Assembly (NCBI RefSeq): GCF_025905425.1
Contig: NZ_CP109603.1
Location: 4,480,501-4,544,500, forward strand
Reading direction: 5' to 3'
Source: Pseudomonas putida
GTDB lineage: Bacteria > Pseudomonadota > Gammaproteobacteria > Pseudomonadales > Pseudomonadaceae
Length of the DNA: 64,000 nt
Both the position numbers and the translations under genes were made by a program. This document shows positions 11,292 through 18,399 of this stretch, piece by piece; within the stretch, counting starts at the first letter, position 1, and every line of letters starts with the position of its first letter. Under the pieces are notes generated by a model. That model saw only the letters and a program-made list of their open reading frames with translations, had not been told where the DNA came from and ran no database searches.

Positions 11292-11537
11292 ATGACTTAT
11301 CTGATCGACGCCTGGCTAGACCGCCCTCACCCTTACCTGCGCATCCTGCATCGCGAGACTGGCGAAGTCTGTGCCGTGCTCGAAGAAGAAGCGCTCGATG
11401 AACTGCGAGACCAGGGCGACCTGGACATGAGCGGGCTGAATTCGAGTGAACCTGGGGTGCTCAAGGAGCTGGTGCGGAATTTGTTTCTGTTCTGCTATGC
11501 GCGGGCATTGCGCCCTGGGGGGACAGACTGGAATTGA
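11292..11537 (+). CDS. Small iron-regulated protein (PA4570-like)
   Basis: An 81-residue acidic protein (MTYLIDAWLDRPHPYLRILH...VLEEEALDELRDQGDL) of unknown function. The position next to ispB/rplU and the Fur box upstream match a small conserved Pseudomonas gene known as PA4570 in P. aeruginosa, which has been reported as iron-responsive. Start ATG 11292 is preceded by AAGGAGAA. No domain is recognised. Confidence 0.75.
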   Translation: MTYLIDAWLDRPHPYLRILHRETGEVCAVLEEEALDELRDQGDLDMSGLNSSEPGVLKELVRNLFLFCYARALRPGGTDWN

Positions 11538-11554
11538 TGTTTGCAGGCCCGACG

Positions 11555-11580
11555 CATTCGCGGGCAAGCCCGCTCCCACA
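11555..11580 (+). repeat. REP element
   Basis: REP unit (ATTCGCGGGCAAGCCCGCTC) just left of the IS. With the split REP at 11611-11618 plus 12862-12890 it forms a facing pair that the IS has interrupted. Confidence 0.85.
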
Positions 11581-11713
11581 AAGACCTCTCTGCTCAATAG
11601 GAGCGGCATCTCTGTGGGAGCAACTGTCTTCTTGTGGAAGCTGGCCTTGCCGGCGATGGGGCGCGTAGCGCCCCAGGCCCGGCTGTGCCGGGCATCGCCA
11701 GCAAGGCTTGCTC

Positions 11714-12655
11714 CTACGAATGAGCTATTTGCTCCTTCCAGGGCGTTCCGGTCTTGAGCATCGCATTTAGCCTCACTATCAATACTCGCATACACGCCAC
11801 CACCGATACTTTCGCGCACTTCCCCTGGGCTCGCAGTGCTTTGTAGCGCTCGCAGAAGTCCTTGTTGTGCCGTATCACCACCCAGCAGGCCATATAGAGC
11901 GCCCGCCTGACTTGTGAGCGCCCCCCCCAGATTGAACGCTTGCCCGACTGCTTGCCGCTGTCCTGGTTGAACGGCGCAACACCGACCAAGGCGGCAATTT
12001 CCTTCTTATCCACCTGGCCCAGCTCTGGCAGCAAGGCCATCAGCTTTCCGGCAGTAATCAGACCAATTCCTTTGACTTGAGTGAGCTGTTTAACCCGATC
12101 ATCAGGCAAAGCTGCTGCCTGCTGTGCGATCTCTTGTTCCAGCGCTCGAATTTCACCCTTCAGATAGGCGATGTGTTGTTCCAACCGCAAACAAACACTG
12201 GGAGCCCGCGCCTGCTTCAGGCGCCGCTTGTCATCGTCGCGCTGTTGGACGAAGCGATCCCGCTGCATAAGCAGTTCGCGCAGCAAAGCCCGCTCGGGTG
12301 TCATCACCTGGCAAGGCCGTGGGGGCATAACTTCAGCCAGGTGAGCCAAAACAGCTGCGTCAATGGGATCGGTCTTGGCGCGTTTACCCATCGACTTGGC
12401 AAAGTCCCGGGCACGACTGGGATTGATCCGGCAAACCGGAAAATCGGCATCCTGCAGCGCTTTGAGGACATTGCACTCGTAGCCACCGGTAGCTTCGAGC
12501 AAGACCATTGAAATTGCATGCCCGCCAAGCTTTTCGACGAGCAGTTGGAATCCCTTCAAGTCATTGGAAACACTGAAGTTCACCCCCTCAGGACGGATGT
12601 GAACAGCAAGTGTGGCACTGGAAACATCGATGCCGACAGAGGAAGACATGGCCAA
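11714..12655 (-). CDS. IS110-family DEDD transposase
   Basis: The 313-residue recombinase has an N-terminal RuvC-like DEDD domain: GIDVSSATLAV (first Asp), LLEATGGYEC (Glu), RAKTDPIDAAVLA (two Asp). A coiled region (about residues 120-185) follows. The C-terminal transposase_20 domain has VKGIGLITAGKLMALLPELG and a Ser-bearing DSGKQSGKRSIWGGRSQVRRALY. It appears intact. The long non-coding stretch lies upstream of the gene, which fits the IS110 subgroup rather than IS1111. Related P. putida elements are known to insert in REP sequences. Confidence 0.95.
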   Translation of the reverse strand: MAMSSSVGIDVSSATLAVHIRPEGVNFSVSNDLKGFQLLVEKLGGHAISMVLLEATGGYECNVLKALQDADFPVCRINPSRARDFAKSMGKRAKTDPIDAAVLAHLAEVMPPRPCQVMTPERALLRELLMQRDRFVQQRDDDKRRLKQARAPSVCLRLEQHIAYLKGEIRALEQEIAQQAAALPDDRVKQLTQVKGIGLITAGKLMALLPELGQVDKKEIAALVGVAPFNQDSGKQSGKRSIWGGRSQVRRALYMACWVVIRHNKDFCERYKALRAQGKCAKVSVVACMRVLIVRLNAMLKTGTPWKEQIAHS

Positions 12656-12673
12656 ACCCTCTTAAACTCAAGG

Positions 12674-12833
12674 AGTGAGAGCGCTTTGGCTTGGCCCACG
12701 CTTGTGATTCGAGATTACGCCCCTCATCCAACTGTTCGGGCTCTCGCCAAAGTGGAACGGTGAATGGCAGCTTTTGCTCCCACACGTGCTCTGGGCACCT
12801 CGGGCTATCAGCTTGCCATTCACCGCTCTCACT
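12674..12833 (-). ncRNA. Predicted bridge RNA of the IS110 element
   Basis: A perfect 10-bp pair (12674-12683 with 12824-12833) can enclose two large stem-loops. The first in RNA order has a 15-bp stem with one bulge (12759-12773 with 12809-12824) and an internal loop around a GUGC/GCAC hairpin. The second is closed by CUUUGGC/GCCAAAG (12746-12752 with 12684-12690). Guides read: AGCCCG (12801-12806) equals the left target half; UGUGGGAG (12777-12784) pairs the right half CTCCCACA; ACAGUUG (12729-12735) equals the right IS end; CACAAG (12701-12706) pairs the left IS end. All four flank a CT core. The extent of the transcript is inferred. The target and donor loop design is known from IS621. 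Confidence 0.75.
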
Positions 12834-12906
12834 TCAGATTCTATTCCCTCTCCAAGACACAAGCGGGCTTGCCCCGCGAATGGGCCGCAAAGCGGCCCCA
12901 GCGGTC

Positions 12907-13524
12907 TTACAGAACGTCGAGCAGCTCGACGTCGAACACCAGGACGCTGTGCGGCGGGATGCTGCCGACGCCTTGGGCGCCGTAGGCCAGCTCGCTCGGC
13001 ACGTACAGGCGCCATTTGCTGCCAGCGTTCATCAGCTGCAGGGCTTCGGTCCAGCCAGCAATCACGCCACCTACCGGGAATTCAGCCGGTTGGCCACGGT
13101 CGTAGGAGCTGTCGAACACGGTGCCGTCGATCAGGGTGCCGTGGTAGTGGGTGCGCACGTTGCTTTCGCGGGTCGGCTTGGCGCCAGCACCGGCGGTCAG
13201 CACTTCGAACTGCAGGCCCGAAGCCAGGGTGGTGATGCCTTCGCGCTTGGCGTTTTCGGCGAGGAATTCCTTGCCAGCGCCAGCAGCAGCTTCAGCCTTG
13301 GCAGCAGCCTCGGCTTGCATGATGTCGCGGATGACCTTGAAGCTGGCCGACAGGTCGGCTTCGCTGACGCGGCTGTCGGCGCCGTTGAAGGCGTCGGTCA
13401 GGCCGGCCAGGATGGCGTCCAGGCTAACGCCTGGTGGCGGGTTGTCACGCAGTTGGCCGCCCAGCTGACGGCCGATGCCGTAGCTGACGCGCGTTTCGTC
13501 GGTAGACAGGTTGAGTTCGGACAT
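12907..13524 (-). CDS. fklB: FKBP-type peptidyl-prolyl isomerase
   Basis: A 205-residue protein with the N-terminal dimerisation helix domain of the FklB/FkpA/Mip group (VSYGIGRQLGGQLRDNP) and a C-terminal FKBP domain (VRTHYHGTLIDGTVFDSSYD, GWTEALQLMNAGSKWRLYVP, LAYGAQGVGSIPPHSVLVFD). There is no signal peptide, so it is cytoplasmic FklB-like. Start ATG 13524 (MSELNLSTDE). Confidence 0.92.
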   Translation of the reverse strand: MSELNLSTDETRVSYGIGRQLGGQLRDNPPPGVSLDAILAGLTDAFNGADSRVSEADLSASFKVIRDIMQAEAAAKAEAAAGAGKEFLAENAKREGITTLASGLQFEVLTAGAGAKPTRESNVRTHYHGTLIDGTVFDSSYDRGQPAEFPVGGVIAGWTEALQLMNAGSKWRLYVPSELAYGAQGVGSIPPHSVLVFDVELLDVL

Positions 13525-13609
13525 GGTCGTGCTCCACTGCAGGGCGCAGTGAAGCCGCGCCCTTGATGAAAAGGGCGAGCAGCCTAGCACACTGGGGCGC
13601 CGGGAGCAG

Positions 13610-13915
13610 CTACCAGGCCGAGCGGTGAGAAATCGGCACTTTCAGGTCTTCTTCCGGGTGCGTGCCCATGCCGCACATTTCGTCCTGCACTGACCAGTGC
13701 AACAGGTTCAGCGACAGCAATGGCAGGGCTTTGAGCAGGTCACGTGCCTCCTCCACGGAATGCACGCGCAAGCGTTGCCCATGGCTGTCGGAAAGCGGGT
13801 GCGCACGGCCCTTGACCCGGGCCTCCAGAAGATAATCACCACCTTCGATGGCGATCAGATTGAGTTCGTCGACATGGCCAACCCTGGCCTCGGTATTGAG
13901 CTGATGCAGGTTCAT
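13610..13915 (-). CDS. DUF6482-like small protein
   Basis: A 101-residue protein (MNLHQLNTEARVGHVDELNL, EGGDYLLEARVKGRAHPLSD, LHWSVQDEMCGMGTHPEEDL). It resembles a conserved Pseudomonas family of unknown function that I know as DUF6482. Start ATG 13915 follows GAGGTG. It is flanked upstream by a strong bidirectional terminator and downstream by fklB transcribed elsewhere. Confidence 0.7.
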   Translation of the reverse strand: MNLHQLNTEARVGHVDELNLIAIEGGDYLLEARVKGRAHPLSDSHGQRLRVHSVEEARDLLKALPLLSLNLLHWSVQDEMCGMGTHPEEDLKVPISHRSAW

Positions 13916-13982
13916 GAGAGCACCTCGCCGCGGGAACCGCGCATGAGTGCTCATTTTTTGTACAGCGGCTAGGAATACACAA

Positions 13983-14013
13983 GGTAAAACTGACGCCACT
14001 CGTCAGTTTTACC
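13983..14013. terminator. Bidirectional terminator
   Basis: Perfect 13-bp inverted repeat GGTAAAACTGACG / CGTCAGTTTTACC with a five-base loop. It sits just after the YqhA-like gene on the minus strand. Confidence 0.8.
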
Positions 14014-14024
14014 CCTTGGCGGAC

Positions 14025-14513
14025 TCAGTGCTTGGTGAGCTTGTCCAGGTAGCCCATGCAGAAGGCCGACACCACGAAGGTCATGTGGATGATCACGTAC
14101 CACATCAGGTAGTCGGTGGAGATGTTCTGTGCATCCATGAACACCCGCAGCAGGTGAATGGACGAAATGGCCACGATCGAGGCGGCAACCTTCATCTTCA
14201 GCGAAGAAGAGTCCATCTTGCCGAGCCAGTTGAGCTTCTCTTTGCTGTCGTCGATGTCCAATTGCGAGACGAAGTTCTCGTAGCCGGAAATCATCACCAT
14301 CACCAGCAGGCCGCCCACCAGCGACATGTCGATCAACGACAGGATCACCAGGATCAGGTCGGCTTCGCTCAGGGCAAACACGTTGGGCAGAACGTGAACG
14401 ACTTCCTGGAAGAACTTCAGGGCCAGGGCCAGCAAGCCGAGGGACAAGCCGAAATAGATAGGGGCGAGCAGCCAGCGCGAGGCATACATCGCGTTTTCGA
14501 GAATACGTTCCAT
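14025..14513 (-). CDS. YqhA/UPF0114 family membrane protein
   Basis: A 162-residue inner-membrane protein with three to four hydrophobic segments ([55 protein letters not shown], the C-terminal [19 protein letters not shown]) and the family N-terminus [18 protein letters not shown]. Function unknown. Start ATG 14513; the frame extends upstream but homologues begin MER. Confidence 0.88.
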   Translation of the reverse strand: MERILENAMYASRWLLAPIYFGLSLGLLALALKFFQEVVHVLPNVFALSEADLILVILSLIDMSLVGGLLVMVMISGYENFVSQLDIDDSKEKLNWLGKMDSSSLKMKVAASIVAISSIHLLRVFMDAQNISTDYLMWYVIIHMTFVVSAFCMGYLDKLTKH

Positions 14514-14597
14514 GGAGGGTAAGGGACTCGTCAGGTGACTAAAAAAGCGACGGCGAGTATAGCCAGCCACCTGTTACAGCAAAAGCTGAATCGAATG

Positions 14598-14616
14598 GGG
14601 GCCGCTTGGCGGCCCC
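14598..14616. terminator. Probable terminator
   Basis: Inverted repeat GGGGCCGC / GCGGCCCC with a three-base loop just after the stop at 14626 on the minus strand. It has no clear T-run. Confidence 0.5.
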
Positions 14617-14625
14617 AACCCCCAA

Positions 14626-14964
14626 TCAACTTTCAGGATGAAACTGATAGTCCCCCAGGTTGCGGCAGCGCTCGCCATTGATCCGACGTAGCTGCGCCTG
14701 CAGGTGCAGGCACCAGATCTGCGGGTCTTCGGCAACCTGATAGCCATGTAACGTGAGGCTGTCGACGATGGCATTGAGCACCGACTCGGCTACCAGCGGC
14801 CCGTGAAAAGGCCCCTGGGCCTTGATGGCCGAAGGTTGTTCACCGGCCATGCCGGCGGCGAACAGCAGCGTCCACATACCGTTGTCACCGGCCAGTGGGC
14901 GAATGCTGCATTCGATGCGGGTCACCAGGCCCAGGCACTGGCGAGTAAGGCTGAGGTTGCGCAT
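14626..14964 (-). CDS. Conserved hypothetical protein
   Basis: A 112-residue soluble protein (MRNLSLTRQCLGLVTRIECS, GVQAEDPQ-like middle, QIWCLHLQAQLRRINGERCR). It lacks a signal peptide or membrane segment and I recognise no domain. Coding is supported by GC-rich third positions and by its own terminator-like hairpin. It lies between the YqhA-like gene and the Lon-like protease on the same strand. Confidence 0.65.
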   Translation of the reverse strand: MRNLSLTRQCLGLVTRIECSIRPLAGDNGMWTLLFAAGMAGEQPSAIKAQGPFHGPLVAESVLNAIVDSLTLHGYQVAEDPQIWCLHLQAQLRRINGERCRNLGDYQFHPES

Positions 14965-15140
14965 GGCCGCGTCCCCTCCAATGAGCCCTGTTCAGCCCGA
15001 AACCCTCAGGCTGTTTCCATCCTGAACCCTGATACCGTCCTAAGTACTAGCATATAGGCTCCAGCATAGAAGAACAGCCCAGAAAGATGGAAAACCGGCG
15101 CTGAACGGTAGCATATCGCCGCCAGCGCCGATTTATTGAC

Positions 15141-17579
15141 TCAGGCGGGTTTGGCCTGCGCAATTATCTCCTCCAGACGCTCCTTTTCCGCCTCTTTGAT
15201 GTCTTCTTCGCTGATCATTTCGGCGATTTCACGCAGGCGTTCCACCACGCGAGCATTGACGCTGCCCTCGGTGAACTCGCCCTTGTCGTCCGCCACCCCG
15301 GCCTCCTCGCCCACCAGCAGGCTCAGCGCCTCGTCAGCCTGGCTGACCGCGTAGACGTGGAACTGCCCATTTTCGACCGCCTGCAGCACCCGCTCGTCGA
15401 GCATCAACGTAGCGACGTTGGCGCGCGGAATGATCACCCCTTGCTCGCCGGTCAGGCCGCGGGCCTCGCACAGGCGGAAGAAGCCTTCGATCTTCTCGTT
15501 GACCCCACCCACCGCCTGCACTTCGCCGAACTGGTTGATCGAGCCGGTGATGGCGAAGCACTGCTTGAGTGGCGTGCGCGACAACGCCGAGATCAGCGTG
15601 CATGCTTCGCCCAGCGACGCACTGTCACCGTCCACGTAGCCGTAGGACTGTTCCAGGGCGATGCTCGCCGAAATCGCCAGCGGGAATTCCTGGGCATAGC
15701 GGCTACCCAGGTAGCCCGTGAGAATCATCACCCCCTTGGAGTGGATTGGCTGGCCCAGGTTGACCTCACGCTCGATGTCGACGATGCCGCTGCCGCCGGG
15801 GTAGACGGTGGCAGAGATACGCGCCGGCATGCCGAATGCCGAATCACCCACTTCCAGCACCGTCAGGCCGTTGCACTTGCCGATGGCCGCACCTTCGGTG
15901 TCGATCAGGATGATGCCGGCGAGCATGTCGTCCAGCACCCGCTGCGAAACACGCCCGGTGCGGGTGGCCTTGGCCTTGAGCGCGCGCTCAATGTGCCCGG
16001 CGTCGGTCATCTCGTCGCTGGCCAGCTGGCGGATGAAGTCGGCTTCGCTGACCAATTGGAACAGGTCACCGATGCGTGCCGACAGCCGCGACTGGTTCTC
16101 CGCCAGCCGGGCGCTGTAGGTGGCCAGGCGCGCCACGGCGTCGCTGGTCAGCGGCGCCATGCCTTCTTCGTTGGTGCGGGTGCGCAAGAGCTGGGCGAAT
16201 TGCTCCAGGTTCTCGTCGACCATGGGCATGTCTTCGTCGAAGTCCACCAGCACCCGGAACATTTCCTGGAAGTCCGAATCGTGGTCCTGCAGCGCGTAGT
16301 AGAGCTGGCGCGAGCCAATGATCACCAGCTTGACGTTAAGCGGGATCATTTGCGGCGTCAGGCTGACGCTCGCCACCCGGCCTAGCTCACCCAGCGGCGA
16401 CTCCATCTTCAGCTTGCGCGACTGCAGCGCACGCTTGAGGGCATCCCAGACAAAGGGCTCGCCGAGCATCTTCTCGGCTTCCAGGATCAGGAAGCCACCG
16501 TTGGCCCGGTGCAAGGCCCCCGGACGCAACTGGCGGTAGGAGGTGTACAGCGCGCCCTGGTCGGTGCTGTATTCGATCCGGCCGAACAGGTTGTCGTAGG
16601 TCGGGTGCGGCTCGAACACCACTGGCGCACCACCATCGTGGTGATGACCGACCACCAGGCTCGGCGCGTACTGCTCTTCGAGCATCTTGCGCGCCACGGC
16701 GTCGGTCTTGCTGTCATCGACCAGTTGCTCGACCACGGTGCGCAGCAGGTTCAACTGCACCGACTGCAGGTAGGCGCAAACGGCCGCGTTCTCGGCGTAC
16801 TTTTCCGACAGCGGCGCCAGCAGCGGCTGCAGGGCCAGGGTAATGGTTTCTTCGTTGAGATGACGCAGCTGGTTGTTCGACTCACGCTTCCACTGTGGCA
16901 GGCTGGCCAGCTCTTCGTTGAGGCGCTCCTCAAGCTCGGCGATATCCTCGTGGAACCTTTCACGGACTTCTTCGGGCAGTTGCGCGAACTCGGCCTCGTC
17001 CAGCGCCTTGCCTTCGGCCATCGGGGTGAAGGCGACGTTGCTGGCGTCGCGGTAAAGGGCCACGTCTTTCTCCAGCGAGGCCCGCTCGATCACATCCAGG
17101 GCGCGGTCATAGCGCTGGTTGAAGGTGCGGTCGATGGCGCCCTTCTTCTGCTGGTACGACGGGTGCTCGAACACCGCCGGGAAGGTCGACAACAGGTTGT
17201 CGATCAACCCGTTCATGTCGGCGATGAACTCACCGGCGCTGCCCGAGGGCAGTTCCAGGGCACGCGGTTCGCGGGTGTCCTCGTAATGGTTGACGTAAAC
17301 CCAGTCGGCTGGGGTGTGCTGGCGCTTGCCCTCGGCCTTGAGGTAGCGCTTGACGAACGAGAAGCGGCCCGTGCCAGGCTCGCCCATCACATACACGTTG
17401 TAACCAGGGCGAGGCATGGCCACGCCGAATTGCAGGGCCTCGACTGCTCGCTCCTGGCCCAGGACGCCTCGAAACGGCTCCAGATCGTCGGTGTGGGTAA
17501 AAGCAAACTGCTCGGGGGAAAAACGCCGGGTCAGGGCTTCAGGCGCAAGACGCAGGCGCGCAGCGACAGGATCGGGCAT
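15141..17579 (-). CDS. Lon-family ATP-dependent protease (AAA_32 type)
   Basis: An 812-residue protein. The N-terminal AAA region carries a P-loop-like GEPGTGRFSFVK (Arg where canonical Walker A has Lys) near residue 66 and Walker B in GGFLILEAEKML. The C-terminal Lon protease domain has the catalytic Ser in YGYVDGDSASLGEACTLISA and the Lys in GGVNEKIEGFFRLCE. This fits the 'Lon-related' group (E. coli YcbZ type) rather than LonA, which has a different N-terminal domain. It should degrade cytoplasmic proteins. Start ATG 17579 (MPDPVAARLRL). Confidence 0.9.
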   Translation of the reverse strand: MPDPVAARLRLAPEALTRRFSPEQFAFTHTDDLEPFRGVLGQERAVEALQFGVAMPRPGYNVYVMGEPGTGRFSFVKRYLKAEGKRQHTPADWVYVNHYEDTREPRALELPSGSAGEFIADMNGLIDNLLSTFPAVFEHPSYQQKKGAIDRTFNQRYDRALDVIERASLEKDVALYRDASNVAFTPMAEGKALDEAEFAQLPEEVRERFHEDIAELEERLNEELASLPQWKRESNNQLRHLNEETITLALQPLLAPLSEKYAENAAVCAYLQSVQLNLLRTVVEQLVDDSKTDAVARKMLEEQYAPSLVVGHHHDGGAPVVFEPHPTYDNLFGRIEYSTDQGALYTSYRQLRPGALHRANGGFLILEAEKMLGEPFVWDALKRALQSRKLKMESPLGELGRVASVSLTPQMIPLNVKLVIIGSRQLYYALQDHDSDFQEMFRVLVDFDEDMPMVDENLEQFAQLLRTRTNEEGMAPLTSDAVARLATYSARLAENQSRLSARIGDLFQLVSEADFIRQLASDEMTDAGHIERALKAKATRTGRVSQRVLDDMLAGIILIDTEGAAIGKCNGLTVLEVGDSAFGMPARISATVYPGGSGIVDIEREVNLGQPIHSKGVMILTGYLGSRYAQEFPLAISASIALEQSYGYVDGDSASLGEACTLISALSRTPLKQCFAITGSINQFGEVQAVGGVNEKIEGFFRLCEARGLTGEQGVIIPRANVATLMLDERVLQAVENGQFHVYAVSQADEALSLLVGEEAGVADDKGEFTEGSVNARVVERLREIAEMISEEDIKEAEKERLEEIIAQAKPA

Positions 17580-17834
17580 TGGGTTTCCTTACTTCGGCGG
17601 GGCGGATACGCAGCATTCTGGCGCTGCCCGCGCGCGCCTTGCAAGGCCGGGCGGGACTTTATGTCGCAGTCGCGATAACGCAGGCCTTCGGGCAAATTTT
17701 TCGCAATCAACAACGCAACCTTTAGATCGTGCCTAAACTCCAAACTGCGCGGGTGGGTGAAATGCTTTCCCGACCTGGCAACCGAGTTGCCAGAAACCCT
17801 GACCCTTGGTTAAGACAAATAGAGAACAAATGCT

Positions 17835-18323
17835 ATGAAACGGATTCTTCTGGGTACTCTGTTCACCGTGGTCTCTCTCAACGCCATGGCCGAAGCGCCT
17901 GGCGGCCCGAACTGCGGCTGGGGCAACATGCTGTTCGAAGGCCAACGCGGTACTCCGGCCCACTTCCTGGCTTCCACCACCAACGGCACCTCCGGCAACG
18001 CCACCTTCGGCATGACCTCTGGCACCAACGGCTGCTCCACCAAGGCTTCGCTGACCTATGGCGGCAAGTCCTGGTTCGCCATGAACGGCATGATGAACGA
18101 GCTGTCCGAAGACATGGCCATGGGCAAGGGCGAGGCGCTGACCACCTATGCCGTGGTACTGGGTGTGGCGCCTGAAGACCGCACCTACTTCGAGTCGGTC
18201 ACCCACCAGCACTTCAGCCAGATCTTCAGCAGCGCCGACGTGACGGCCGAAACCGTGCACAGCAATACCCTGGCCGTTCTGAAGAACGATCCACGCCTGG
18301 CCAAATACGCCACCGAGGCTTAA
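17835..18323 (+). CDS. DUF3015 periplasmic protein
   Basis: A 162-residue protein with a signal peptide (MKRILLGTLFTVVSLNAMA) and the DUF3015 features PNCGWGNMLFEGQRG, GTSGNATFGMTSGTNGCS. It has an even-spaced Cys pair likely to form a disulfide. Function unknown; exported. A hairpin terminator follows. Confidence 0.85.
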   Translation: MKRILLGTLFTVVSLNAMAEAPGGPNCGWGNMLFEGQRGTPAHFLASTTNGTSGNATFGMTSGTNGCSTKASLTYGGKSWFAMNGMMNELSEDMAMGKGEALTTYAVVLGVAPEDRTYFESVTHQHFSQIFSSADVTAETVHSNTLAVLKNDPRLAKYATEA

Positions 18324-18334
18324 GCGCAGCATCC

Positions 18335-18359
18335 CCCGCCCCCCTGTCGGGGCGGGTTT
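18335..18359 (+). terminator. Terminator after the DUF3015 gene
   Basis: Hairpin CCCGCCCC / GGGGCGGG followed by TTTC. Confidence 0.65.
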
Positions 18360-18399
18360 CGCCCTTTCTTTCGGCATCGTAAAGAAGTAGTTGCCCGAT

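Larger units (their letters stand above)
11619..12861 (-). mobile_element. IS110-family insertion sequence inside a REP
   Basis: Element of 1,243 bp counting one copy of the AG/CT core. Removing it joins TCTGTGGG (11611-11618) to AGCGGGCTTGCCCCGCGAA (from 12862) and rebuilds an intact REP, the same sequence as at 5664. There is no target duplication and no terminal inverted repeat, as is usual for IS110. The left, non-coding end is at the high-coordinate side (12656-12861) and carries a bridge-RNA-like structure. The right end (11621-11713) is REP-like. The ends are also supported by guide pairing (see the ncRNA entry). Confidence 0.85.

Noticed and set aside
12077..12511. Plus-strand frame inside the IS
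   Set aside because: Shadow of the transposase gene.
11717..12861. IS110 left boundary placed at the transposase stop codon
   Set aside because: The flank there (GCTCCTAC) does not rebuild a REP with the right flank and does not match the donor guide; 11619 satisfies both.
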